A stretch of DNA of 64,000 nt, taken from positions 310,001 through 374,000 of the forward strand of contig NZ_VOGO01000004.1 in assembly GCF_007923355.1 (NCBI RefSeq). The letters are read 5' to 3'. The number at the start of each line of letters is the position of its first letter. Position 1 is the stretch's first letter. Below, one piece after another: positions 1-7,783 of the stretch. The stretch is from Falsiphaeobacter marinintestinus (GTDB lineage: Bacteria > Pseudomonadota > Alphaproteobacteria > Rhodobacterales > Rhodobacteraceae). The notes beneath the pieces are model-generated. The model had not been told where the DNA came from and did not search any database. It saw nothing but the letters and a program-made list of their open reading frames with translations. The position numbers and the translations under genes were made by a program.

Positions 1-560
1 GTATAGAGTTCTGCCGCTTCCATTTCGACACCCAGAATGCCATGACGCACCATCTGTTCATTCAGGTCAGGACGTTCGTCATAGAACACATCCGAGGAGT
101 AGATCCCTCCGATGTGGGTGTCAGCGCCTTTTTCGCGGGCGGCTTTTGCCGCCCGTTCCAAAAGCTGCCAATCGGCGCAAGGCGCGAAATTGACTTCGCG
201 CAGAATGCCTTTGGACGGAGTGCTGATCGATGTTGAGGTCATTGCGAGAATGATATCCCGCACCTTCACATGATCCTGCATCCCGCCGCAGGATCCGATC
301 CGGATCAGTTGCTTTGCACCATAATCGCGGATCAGTTCGTTTACGTAGATTGATAAGGACGGCATCCCCATACCGCTGCCCTGTATCGTGACCCTGTTGC
401 CATTCCACATGCCGGTGTATCCCAGCATGCCTCTGACTTCGTTGACTAACTTTACGTCGGTCAAGAAAGTCTCAGCGGCCCATTTCGCCCGATAAGGGTC
501 GCCCGGCATCAACACGGTTTCCGCGATATCGCCGGGTTTGGCTCCAATATGAATGGTCAA
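1..560 (-). CDS. deoD: Purine nucleoside phosphorylase, DeoD type (partial, C-terminus outside window)
   Basis: This enzyme phosphorolyses purine nucleosides to the free base and ribose-1-phosphate in the cytoplasm. About 186 of the usual roughly 235 residues lie in the window; the C-terminus runs off the left edge. Family marks seen are [11 protein letters not shown] near the N-terminus, a GSGMGMPS phosphate-site stretch, RIGSCGG and [10 protein letters not shown]. The start appears to be TTG at 560, because an in-frame TAG lies four codons upstream and [11 protein letters not shown] then aligns with the family N-terminus. It follows the H-NS-like gene by 22 bases on the same strand. Confidence 0.9.
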   Translation of the reverse strand, partial: MTIHIGAKPGDIAETVLMPGDPYRAKWAAETFLTDVKLVNEVRGMLGYTGMWNGNRVTIQGSGMGMPSLSIYVNELIRDYGAKQLIRIGSCGGMQDHVKVRDIILAMTSTSISTPSKGILREVNFAPCADWQLLERAAKAAREKGADTHIGGIYSSDVFYDERPDLNEQMVRHGILGVEMEAAELY

Positions 561-582
561 TTTTTGTCTCTACGCGCCTTGA

Positions 583-903
583 TCAGATTTCCAGTTCGGT
601 GATGTCGACACCGTTGGAAATGGCTTCGTGCACCCAGCGGGGCTTGCGACCCCGACCGGTCCAGGTATCTTCCGGGTTTGCCGGATTCCGGTATTTCGCC
701 GGAGATTTAGTGGTTTTACCTGCACGCGTTTTTGTACCACCAGAAAGTTCGTCCAAAGAAAACCCGAATTCAGCAGCTGCTGACTCGGCTGCTTTCAGCG
801 CTTCTTTGCGTTCACGAACTTCGGCAGATTTCAACGCCGCGTCGATGTCACTCTTTAGTTGAATTAGTTCTTTGCGTGACATGGCGTCGAGATTAATCGC
901 CAT
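583..903 (-). CDS. H-NS family nucleoid-associated protein (HvrA-like)
   Basis: This is a small (106 aa) DNA-binding protein of the H-NS/HvrA family, which oligomerises and represses or bridges AT-rich DNA. The N-terminal half is a charged helical segment (about residues 5-45) suited to coiled-coil dimerisation. The C-terminal half carries the family core YRNP....TWTGRGRKPRW (about residues 70-95), where the GRGRKP loop contacts the minor groove. ATG at 903 was chosen over an ATG 18 bases upstream because a GGGAG ribosome site sits just before it. Its targets cannot be told from sequence. An inverted repeat lies immediately upstream. Confidence 0.9.
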   Translation of the reverse strand: MAINLDAMSRKELIQLKSDIDAALKSAEVRERKEALKAAESAAAEFGFSLDELSGGTKTRAGKTTKSPAKYRNPANPEDTWTGRGRKPRWVHEAISNGVDITELEI

Positions 904-924
904 TTTAGACTCCCTTATCATTGT

Positions 925-953
925 CTAATGCGCGAAATAGTTCGCGGCATTAG
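925..953. repeat. Inverted repeat upstream of the H-NS-like gene
   Basis: CTAATGC-GCGAA and TTCGCGGCATTAG face each other around an ATAG centre, with a one-base bulge. It lies between the 3' end of ecm and the start of the H-NS-like gene. No T-tract follows in either direction, so an operator or a weak ecm terminator are both possible. Confidence 0.4.
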
Positions 954-1009
954 AAACGACAATAGGGAATTTGGTGACGCTAATCAGCGGCAATCTGACA
1001 CGTAACCGG

Positions 1010-2977
1010 TCACTCGGCTGCTATTTTTCCCGGATCGACCAAAGTAACGATGTCGGTCATGATCGTATTGAGCTCGAAATCCTTCGGAGTATAGACTTTC
1101 GAAACACCCATTTTCCTCAGTTTCTCGGCATCGTCATCTGGAATGATGCCACCGACAATCACCGGAATATGCGTCAGACCGGCGGCTTTCATACGGGTCA
1201 TGACCTCTTCGACCAACGGTACATGGCTGCCTGACAGAATTGACAGTCCGACAACATGGGCGTCGTCTTTTTGGGCGTTTTCCACGATTTCTTCAGGTGT
1301 CAGACGGATTCCGTCATAGGCAATGTCCATCCCGCAATCGCGAGCGCGGAACGCGATCTGTTCGGCCCCGTTGGAATGTCCATCCAGGCCCGGTTTGCCG
1401 ACAAGGAATTTCAGACGGCGGCCCAGCTTGTCGCTAACCGCATCAACGGCGGCGCGGATGTCGTCCAGCCCTTCGGTCTTGTTGGAAACCGATCCCGACA
1501 CTCCAGTCGGTCCGCGATAGGTGCCATAGACCTTGCGCATCTCTTCGGCCCATTCGCCGGTGGTAACGCCAGCTTTGGCGGCAGCAATTGACGGCTCCAT
1601 GACGTTTGCACCGGTTTTCGCAGCCTCGCGCAGCGCGGTCAGCGTGGCAGTCACGGCGGCATCGTCACGTTCGGTCCGCCAGCCATTCAACCGGTCGATC
1701 TGATCCTGCTCCATAGCCGGGTCGACGACCATGATGCCGCTGTCTCCGGTTGTCAGCGGCGATGGTTCGGTCGTGGTGAACTTGTTGACCCCCACAACAG
1801 TGGTTTCTCCGGCCTCGATACGGTTCAGACGCTCGGCATTTGAATCTACAAGGCGGGATTTCATGTATTCGATGGATGAGATCGCGCCGCCCATGCTGTC
1901 AAGGTTGGCCAGCTCGGCGCGGGCGCCGTCCTTCAACTCTTCAACCTTGCGATCAACGGCGGGGTTGTTGTCGAACAGGTCGTCATATTCCAGCAGGTCG
2001 GTTTCAAACGCCATGATCTGCTGCATCCGCATCGACCATTGCTGATCCCACGGACGGGGCAGGCCAAGGGCTTCGTTCCAGGCAGGAAGCTGCACGGCGC
2101 GGGCGCGGGCCTTTTTCGACAGGGTCACGGCCAGCATCTCGATCAGAATGCGGTAAACGTTGTTTTCGGGCTGTTGTTCGGTCAATCCAAGCGAATTCAC
2201 CTGAACGCCATAGCGGAAGCGGCGGAATTTGGGGTTTTCGACACCATACCGTTGTTCCAGAATTTCGTCCCACAGATCGACAAAAGCACGCATCTTGCAC
2301 ATCTCGGTCACGAACCGGATGCCCGCATTCACAAAGAACGAAATCCGGCCGCAGAGCGCGGGGAAGTCTTCGGCAGGAACGCGAGGGCGCAATTCGTCCA
2401 GAACCGCGATGGCCGTGGCCAGAGCGTATGAAAGCTCTTGCTCGGGCGTCGCGCCAGCCTCTTGCAGGTGATAGGAACACACGTTCATCGGGTTCCATTT
2501 GGGCACGTTAGTATAACAGTACTCGGCCACGTCGGCGATCATCTTCAACGACGGTTTGGGCGGGCAGACATAGGTGCCGCGGCTAAGGTATTCCTTGATC
2601 AGGTCGTTTTGCACCGTGCCCTGCAGTTTGGACACATCCGCACCCTGTTCTTCAGCCACGGCAATATAGAGTGCCAGCAACCACGGCGCAGTCGCGTTAA
2701 TCGTCATCGACGTGTTCATCTGTTCCAGCGGGATCTGGTCGAACAACGCGCGCATGTCGCCCAGATGGCTGACCGGAACACCGACCTTGCCGACCTCACC
2801 ACGCGCCAGCACATGATCGCTGTCGTATCCGGTCTGCGTTGGCAGATCGAAGGCCACGGACAGACCGGTCTGACCTTTGGCCAGGTTGTTCCGGTACAGT
2901 TCATTCGATGCTTTGGCGGTCGAGTGACCGGCATAAGTGCGGATCAACCAGGGGCGATCTTTCTGCGTCTGCGTCAT
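1010..2977 (-). CDS. ecm: Ethylmalonyl-CoA mutase (B12-dependent)
   Basis: It interconverts (2R)-ethylmalonyl-CoA and methylsuccinyl-CoA, a dedicated step of the ethylmalonyl-CoA pathway for C2 assimilation. The 655 aa protein has the acyl-CoA mutase barrel in its first ~500 residues (TYAGHSTAKASNELY near the N-terminus, FDLPTQTGYDSDH). The C-terminal cobalamin domain has the DxHxxG motif in GLDGHSNG (D532, H534) and the SILSGSH stretch. ATG 2977 is preferred over an upstream ATG at 3037 because GAGG precedes it by about six bases. Methylmalonyl-CoA mutase is the alternative, but the length and the nearby ccr favour Ecm (also called MeaA). Confidence 0.93.
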   Translation of the reverse strand: MTQTQKDRPWLIRTYAGHSTAKASNELYRNNLAKGQTGLSVAFDLPTQTGYDSDHVLARGEVGKVGVPVSHLGDMRALFDQIPLEQMNTSMTINATAPWLLALYIAVAEEQGADVSKLQGTVQNDLIKEYLSRGTYVCPPKPSLKMIADVAEYCYTNVPKWNPMNVCSYHLQEAGATPEQELSYALATAIAVLDELRPRVPAEDFPALCGRISFFVNAGIRFVTEMCKMRAFVDLWDEILEQRYGVENPKFRRFRYGVQVNSLGLTEQQPENNVYRILIEMLAVTLSKKARARAVQLPAWNEALGLPRPWDQQWSMRMQQIMAFETDLLEYDDLFDNNPAVDRKVEELKDGARAELANLDSMGGAISSIEYMKSRLVDSNAERLNRIEAGETTVVGVNKFTTTEPSPLTTGDSGIMVVDPAMEQDQIDRLNGWRTERDDAAVTATLTALREAAKTGANVMEPSIAAAKAGVTTGEWAEEMRKVYGTYRGPTGVSGSVSNKTEGLDDIRAAVDAVSDKLGRRLKFLVGKPGLDGHSNGAEQIAFRARDCGMDIAYDGIRLTPEEIVENAQKDDAHVVGLSILSGSHVPLVEEVMTRMKAAGLTHIPVIVGGIIPDDDAEKLRKMGVSKVYTPKDFELNTIMTDIVTLVDPGKIAAE

Positions 2978-3125
2978 CGGGGACCTCACGTAACAGGCGT
3001 CGGTAATAATATTTCGCTTCAACGCTCTAAAGCGCAATTTTGTGCGGTTGTCAATTCGCTGCGGCGCGGCATTGCGGCCAACAACTCAGATTGTCGTCGC
3101 GTCCATTTGATGGCACGGTGCGCCC

Positions 3126-4538
3126 ATGACGCAATCCGTCGAAATGCCGCTGTGGCTGCTGCTTCTGATTCTAGGCTTTGCTGCAATCGCAGCGCTCGAC
3201 AGGATGTTGATTCCGTCGGTGCGGTGGTTTTTTCGGCGCCGGTTGGAAAAGGCTGTGTCGCGCCTGAACAAAAACCTGGACCGGCCAATCCAACCGTTCA
3301 AGCTGGCCCGCCGGTTCGATATGATCCAACGCATCATATATGACCCCGCTGTTGCACAGGCTGTGGCTGAACATGCCACGGCACAGGGTATCCCCGAGAA
3401 TGTCGCCTTTGAAGAAGCCCGCCGATATGCGCGGGAAATCGTGCCCTCCTTTTCGGCCTCGGCCTATTTCGGCTTTGCGATTCGCGCCGCACGGATCCTG
3501 TCAAATGCGCTGTACCGGGTGCGATTGTGGCATCTGGATGAAGAGGCTTTGGGCAAGATTGACCGAGACGCGACTGTGGTCTTCGTCATGAACCACCGCA
3601 GCAACATGGACTATGTCCTGGTGACCTATCTGGCGGCAGAACGTTCTGCGTTGTCTTATGCAGTGGGCGAATGGGCGCAGGTCTGGCCGCTCAGCCGGTT
3701 GATCCGCGCAATGGGGGCTTTCTTTATTCGCCGCAAATCCCGCAATGAACTCTATCGCAAAGTGCTGTCGTGTTACGTGCGACTGGCCACGCAGGCCGGG
3801 GTGACGCAAGCGATGTTCCCCGAAGGCGGGCTAAGCCAAAGCGGTGCCCTGATGCCCGCCAAACTGGGTCTGCTGAAATACATCGTCGACGCGCACCAGA
3901 TGGATGGTCGCGACGTCGTATTTGTCCCGGTCGCCCTGAATTACGATCATGTGTTGGAAGATCGAATTCTGATCAGCGCAGCAAAAGACAAGAAACGCCG
4001 GTTTGATGCGCGGATTGGCGTGATCACCGGACAGGCATTGCATCAGGTCTGGTTGCGAATCACCGGCAGGTATCACCGGTTTGGTTTTGCCGGCGTCAGT
4101 TTTGGCGCTCCGGTTTCGTTGAAACAGATGCGCAGCGAAACCGAGGGGGATGTGTCACGGCTGCTGGCCCGCAGCCTGATGCGCCAGATTGGTGGGCTGA
4201 CCCCGATCCTGCCGGTGCCGTTGATTGCATGGATGATGCTCAGGACCGGCCCCCTCAGCCGGATTGAACTGGAGCGCAGGCTGAACACACTGCTCAAGCA
4301 GATACCAGATACCTATGTGCATCTTCCACGTGGTAGCCGGGGATACACTGTCGAAGTCGCGCTGCGCGATCTGACTGAGCGCGGCATTGTTGTGGAAGGC
4401 GAGGGGCTTTTTAGCCCGGTTGCCGGGCAAGAACCGGTACTTAGGTACTATGCCAATTCGATCCGGCATCTGATGCCCAGCGTTCCGGAAGGCGATGCTG
4501 CGGTTGCGAAGGAAATTTCTGCGCCTGCTGGGTCATAA
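3126..4538 (+). CDS. Glycerol-3-phosphate/DHAP-type O-acyltransferase (PlsC/PlsB-like domain)
   Basis: A 470 aa membrane-anchored acyltransferase probably acting in phospholipid synthesis. A hydrophobic segment covers residues 8-24. The acyltransferase domain shows the HX4D motif in NHRSNMD (156-162), then GAFFIRR and FPEGGLS, matching blocks I-III of the family. The long C-terminal region with RIELERRLNTLL resembles the GPAT/DHAPAT branch rather than short PlsC. It is divergent from ecm and 111 bases upstream of ccr. Such a gene next to ccr may be traditional synteny rather than a pathway role. The exact acceptor substrate is not determinable. Confidence 0.8.
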   Translation: MTQSVEMPLWLLLLILGFAAIAALDRMLIPSVRWFFRRRLEKAVSRLNKNLDRPIQPFKLARRFDMIQRIIYDPAVAQAVAEHATAQGIPENVAFEEARRYAREIVPSFSASAYFGFAIRAARILSNALYRVRLWHLDEEALGKIDRDATVVFVMNHRSNMDYVLVTYLAAERSALSYAVGEWAQVWPLSRLIRAMGAFFIRRKSRNELYRKVLSCYVRLATQAGVTQAMFPEGGLSQSGALMPAKLGLLKYIVDAHQMDGRDVVFVPVALNYDHVLEDRILISAAKDKKRRFDARIGVITGQALHQVWLRITGRYHRFGFAGVSFGAPVSLKQMRSETEGDVSRLLARSLMRQIGGLTPILPVPLIAWMMLRTGPLSRIELERRLNTLLKQIPDTYVHLPRGSRGYTVEVALRDLTERGIVVEGEGLFSPVAGQEPVLRYYANSIRHLMPSVPEGDAAVAKEISAPAGS

Positions 4539-4649
4539 AATTACAAAATCAGCATAATTGATGTTGCATTGTTGCGTGGTGGGCAATATTTCATCCTGAA
4601 CACCGCGATTCTGCGTTGCGGCGACAACCTTTTTTTACAGGAGGCCACG

Positions 4650-5936
4650 ATGGCTTTGGACAACAATAACGATGTTGTATCGTATGAGGCACCGGAAAAA
4701 GACCTCTACGAGATGGGTGAAATCCCTCCGATGGGGTTCGTACCCAAGAAGATGTATTCATGGGCCATCCGTAAAGAGCGTCACGGCGAACCGGATACCG
4801 CCATGCAGCTTGAAGTGGTCGATGTGCCCGTTCTGGACAGCCATGAAGTTCTCGTGCTCGTGATGGCCGCAGGGGTTAACTATAACGGCGTCTGGGCGTC
4901 GCTTGGTCAGCCGATCTCACCGTTTGATGGCCACAAGGCCCCTTATCACATCGCTGGTTCCGATGCCTCGGGTATCGTTTGGGCCGTGGGATCAAAAGTG
5001 AAATCCTGGAAAGTGGGCGACGAAGTCGTGATCCACTGTAATCAGGACGACGGCGACGACGTCGAATGCAATGGCGGCGATCCGATGTATTCGCCCAGCC
5101 AGCGGATCTGGGGCTATGAAACCCCGGACGGATCGTTTGCGCAGTTCACCAACGTTCAGGCTCAGCAGTTGATGCCGCGTCCCAAGCACCTGACCTGGGA
5201 AGAAAGCGCCTGTTATACCCTGACGCTGGCGACCGCCTATCGGATGCTGTTTGGCCATCACCCGCACGAACTGAAGCCGGGCCAGAACGTCCTGGTCTGG
5301 GGCGCGTCGGGCGGTCTGGGATCTTACGCGATCCAGTTGATCAACACGGCAGGTGCCAATGCCATTGGCGTGATCTCGGATGAAGACAAGCGGGACTTTG
5401 TCATGGGGCTTGGCGCCAAGGGCGTCATCAACCGCAAGGACTTCAACTGCTGGGGTCAACTGCCCACAGTCAACACCCCGGAATACGCCGCATGGTTCAA
5501 GGAAGCACGCCGGTTTGGTGCTGCGATCTGGGAGATCACCGGCAAAGGCAACAACGTCGACATCGTGTTCGAACACCCCGGCGAAGCCACTTTCCCGGTG
5601 TCGTCTTTCGTCTGTAAAAAGGGCGGCATGGTTGTGATCTGCGCCGGAACCACCGGTTTCAACCTGACCTTTGACGTGCGCTATGTCTGGATGCACCAGA
5701 AGCGTTTGCAGGGTTCGCACTTTGCGCACCTGAAGCAGGCCGCTTCAGCCAACCAGCTGATGTTGGAGCGTCGTCTTGATCCGTGCATGTCCGAAGTGTT
5801 CTCGTGGGATGACCTGCGCGAAGCGCACATGAAGATGATGCGCAACGAACACAAGCCGGGCAACATGTCGGTGCTTGTCCAGTCGCCCAAGACTGGCCTG
5901 CGCACGCTGGAAGAGGTTTTGGATGCGCGCGGTTAA
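4650..5936 (+). CDS. ccr: Crotonyl-CoA carboxylase/reductase
   Basis: It carries out NADPH-dependent reductive carboxylation of crotonyl-CoA to (2S)-ethylmalonyl-CoA, the signature reaction of the ethylmalonyl-CoA pathway. The 428 aa protein matches the family length of about 430. It has the zinc-less MDR alcohol-dehydrogenase fold: a GroES-like part with AGVNYNGVWA and HIAGSDASGIV, then a Rossmann segment LVWGASGGLGSYAIQL (about 215-230). The C-terminal half has FEHPGEATFPVS and HKPGNMSVLV, characteristic of Ccr. AGGAGG just before ATG 4650 fixes the start. A strong terminator follows 24 bases after the stop. Confidence 0.96.
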   Translation: MALDNNNDVVSYEAPEKDLYEMGEIPPMGFVPKKMYSWAIRKERHGEPDTAMQLEVVDVPVLDSHEVLVLVMAAGVNYNGVWASLGQPISPFDGHKAPYHIAGSDASGIVWAVGSKVKSWKVGDEVVIHCNQDDGDDVECNGGDPMYSPSQRIWGYETPDGSFAQFTNVQAQQLMPRPKHLTWEESACYTLTLATAYRMLFGHHPHELKPGQNVLVWGASGGLGSYAIQLINTAGANAIGVISDEDKRDFVMGLGAKGVINRKDFNCWGQLPTVNTPEYAAWFKEARRFGAAIWEITGKGNNVDIVFEHPGEATFPVSSFVCKKGGMVVICAGTTGFNLTFDVRYVWMHQKRLQGSHFAHLKQAASANQLMLERRLDPCMSEVFSWDDLREAHMKMMRNEHKPGNMSVLVQSPKTGLRTLEEVLDARG

Positions 5937-5960
5937 CTGACCCGCCATTTTACGAAATCA

Positions 5961-5994
5961 ACGCCCGCGAATCACCTTGCTGATTCGCGGGCGT
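5961..5994 (+). terminator. Intrinsic terminator of ccr
   Basis: A perfect 14-bp stem (ACGCCCGCGAATCA / TGATTCGCGGGCGT) with a six-base loop CCTTGC is followed by TTTT. It sits 24 bases after the ccr stop and separates ccr from the quorum-sensing genes. Confidence 0.93.
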
Positions 5995-6044
5995 TTTCCA
6001 TTTCGAGGATGTGACAGGTGAATTCTCAGGGGGTTAGTTTCCTG

Positions 6045-6063
6045 CCCCTCACCGGATCTGGGG
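6045..6063. promoter_or_regulatory. Candidate lux-box-like dyad
   Basis: CCCC and GGGG flank an 11-base centre (TCACCGGATCT), giving a 19-bp imperfect dyad. This is the size of LuxR-family operators, about 105 bases upstream of the small ORF that precedes luxR. Only the outer arms are symmetric, so this is a suggestion from position and shape. Confidence 0.3.
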
Positions 6064-6112
6064 AGTGGAAAGCAGTGAATTTCACATCATATATATTCTT
6101 GCTATGGTTGTG

Positions 6113-6128
6113 TTAATCTTTCATTAAC
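6113..6128. promoter_or_regulatory. CtrA-type binding box (TTAA-N7-TTAAC)
   Basis: TTAA TCTTTCA TTAAC matches the alphaproteobacterial CtrA consensus exactly. It lies 22 bases before the start codon of the small ORF leading the luxR-luxI set, so a bound regulator would sit in the core promoter or leader. An AT-rich stretch TATATATTC just upstream could hold a -10 element. Confidence 0.5.
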
Positions 6129-6149
6129 CACTTCGGGGCGAGGCTAAAA

Positions 6150-6365
6150 ATGCAACATGACTGGATACTTGATGTGTTGGCGGACCTGAAGACATTTGCC
6201 AGTGCAAACGACCTAGGGGCCTTGGCTGAACAGCTGGATGACACCACGCTGATCGCCGCCGCCGAAATCGCGTCAAAGCAAGAAAAGGCGCTGGCGAAAA
6301 CTGATGGTGAACAGGGTCGACTTGGACCAGATACTGGAGGACTTGGACGCCACCACAGCGCTTGA
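6150..6365 (+). CDS. Small conserved-looking protein upstream of luxR
   Basis: A 71 aa acidic, helix-prone protein (MQHDWILDVLADLKTFASAN...). It has a recognisable start: GGGGCGAGGC lies about ten bases before ATG 6150. Its last 62 bases overlap the start of luxR in another frame, and the luxR ATG has no good ribosome site of its own, so translational coupling is likely. The ordered N-terminal ~45 residues versus the Gly/His-rich tail suggest the selected part ends where luxR begins. No domain recognised. It could act with LuxR or simply be a leader ORF. Confidence 0.7.
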   Translation: MQHDWILDVLADLKTFASANDLGALAEQLDDTTLIAAAEIASKQEKALAKTDGEQGRLGPDTGGLGRHHSA

Positions 6366-7023
6366 TGGTCTGCAGAACATTGCTGAGAAACTGCGCAATG
6401 CGTTCCGGGTGGATCATATCGTCTATCACTGGGTCGACAGTGCCGGGGAGCAATATGGATGCGGCACCTATTGCGAGGCGTGGGTCAACCACTATGTCGC
6501 CCAGAACTATATCCGAATTGATCCGGTTATTGTCGGTTGTTTTCAAAGGTTTCACCCAGTTGACTGGAAGCAGTTGGATTGGTCGGGAAAGGCTGCCAGA
6601 CAGTTTCTTTCGGATGCTCTGGCCCACGGCGTTGGCAACCAGGGGTTTTCGATCCCGATCCGCGGCCCGGTCGGGCAATTTGCACTGTTTACCGTCAACC
6701 ATACCTGTGACGATGACGCATGGGCAGAGTTTGCCGAGGCCAACAACCGGGACCTGATCCTGATTGGCCATTTCTTCAACCGAAAGGCTCTGGAGTTTGA
6801 AACCGGTCGCCAGCCCGAACCTGCCCGTGCACTTTCCCCACGCGAAGTGGATTCGATAACGTTGCTGGCGATGGGCTATAACCGGGCTCAGGTGGCGGAC
6901 ACGTTGTCGATCTCAGAACACACGCTTCGCGTGTATATTGAAAGCGCTCGGTTCAAGTTGGGAGCGTTGAACACAACCCATGCGATTGCTCGCGCGATGA
7001 GCCGTGGATTGATCGTCGTGTAA
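6304..7023 (+). CDS. luxR: LuxR-family quorum-sensing transcriptional regulator
   Basis: A 239 aa acyl-homoserine-lactone receptor. The autoinducer domain (about 20-160) keeps the ligand-pocket set in register with TraR: W60, Y64, D73, P74, W88 and a glycine at 114. The C-terminal LuxR helix-turn-helix (178-235) has LSPREVD, then LLAMGYNRAQVADTLSISEHTLRVYI, including E181 and G191. It is probably activated by the signal made by the next gene, luxI (79 bases downstream). The start overlaps the upstream small ORF by 62 bases; a later start would cut into the ligand domain. Confidence 0.95.
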   Translation: MVNRVDLDQILEDLDATTALDGLQNIAEKLRNAFRVDHIVYHWVDSAGEQYGCGTYCEAWVNHYVAQNYIRIDPVIVGCFQRFHPVDWKQLDWSGKAARQFLSDALAHGVGNQGFSIPIRGPVGQFALFTVNHTCDDDAWAEFAEANNRDLILIGHFFNRKALEFETGRQPEPARALSPREVDSITLLAMGYNRAQVADTLSISEHTLRVYIESARFKLGALNTTHAIARAMSRGLIVV

Positions 7024-7102
7024 CCGGACGCGCGCCGCGCTGACCGTATATTAACCATTTTTGCCCAAGTCTGACGCAGCAGGACGACAAGGGGACAAGC
7101 TC

Positions 7103-7741
7103 ATGCTGCGTTACATTTATGCGAATGAATTGACTCAATTTCCCAAACTTGGCCGCACGATGTTTCTCGATCGCGCCGACCAGTTTCGCACCCGATTGGA
7201 GTGGGATGTCAGGGTTGATGTGAACGGTGAAGAACGCGACGATTATGACGATCTGAACCCGCTTTACGTGATCTGGGAAGAACCGGACGGCCGCCACGGC
7301 GGATCGATGCGGTTCTTGCCCACCACGGGGCGAACCATGGTCAACGACGTGTTCGGACATCTGACGGGCGGTGGCCCGGTGGTTAGCCCGCTGATCTGGG
7401 AATGCACTCGTTTCTGCCTCGCGCGCGGGGCCAAGGCCAATGTGGCGGCGGCCCTGATGCTGGGCGGGGGCGAGATCATGACAGGCTTTGGCATCCGGCA
7501 TTTTGTTGGTGTGTTCGATGCCCGGATGGTGCGGATATATCGCGCGATCGGGTCGTCGCCCGAGGTTCTTGGCTCGGAAGGGGAAGGGCGCGACCGGATA
7601 AGCGTTGGCCTTTGGGAGTTCACGCAAGAGGCCCGAAACCATATCGCACAACGGGCCGGAGTGTCGCCTGAATTGTCGCGGCTTTGGTTTACGCGCGATT
7701 TTGGCAACGACGCCGCGCCACGCTTTGCACAAACCGGGTAG
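7103..7741 (+). CDS. luxI: Acyl-homoserine-lactone synthase
   Basis: It makes an N-acyl-homoserine lactone from S-adenosylmethionine and an acyl carrier. The 212 aa protein has the invariant LuxI residues: R24, F28 and W34 in the N-terminal block, the D46/D47 and D49/D50 acidic cluster, R70 in GSMRFLP, and E100/R103 in WECTRF. ATG 7103 was chosen because AAGGGGACAAGC precedes it; an upstream in-frame ATG at 7061 lacks a ribosome site. The neighbour ccr feeds acyl-CoA metabolism, but acyl-chain length cannot be read from the sequence. A RecD-like gene follows after 42 bases and may be co-transcribed. Confidence 0.96.
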   Translation: MLRYIYANELTQFPKLGRTMFLDRADQFRTRLEWDVRVDVNGEERDDYDDLNPLYVIWEEPDGRHGGSMRFLPTTGRTMVNDVFGHLTGGGPVVSPLIWECTRFCLARGAKANVAAALMLGGGEIMTGFGIRHFVGVFDARMVRIYRAIGSSPEVLGSEGEGRDRISVGLWEFTQEARNHIAQRAGVSPELSRLWFTRDFGNDAAPRFAQTG

Positions 7742-7783
7742 ATCCGTCTGGTGCCGTCCGGGCAGCCCTTGTAGGGTCGCGCC

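Noticed and set aside
2438-3343. 301-codon plus-strand ORF opposite ecm
   Set aside because: Antisense shadow of ecm; arginine/histidine-rich with no family features, and runs into the acyltransferase gene.
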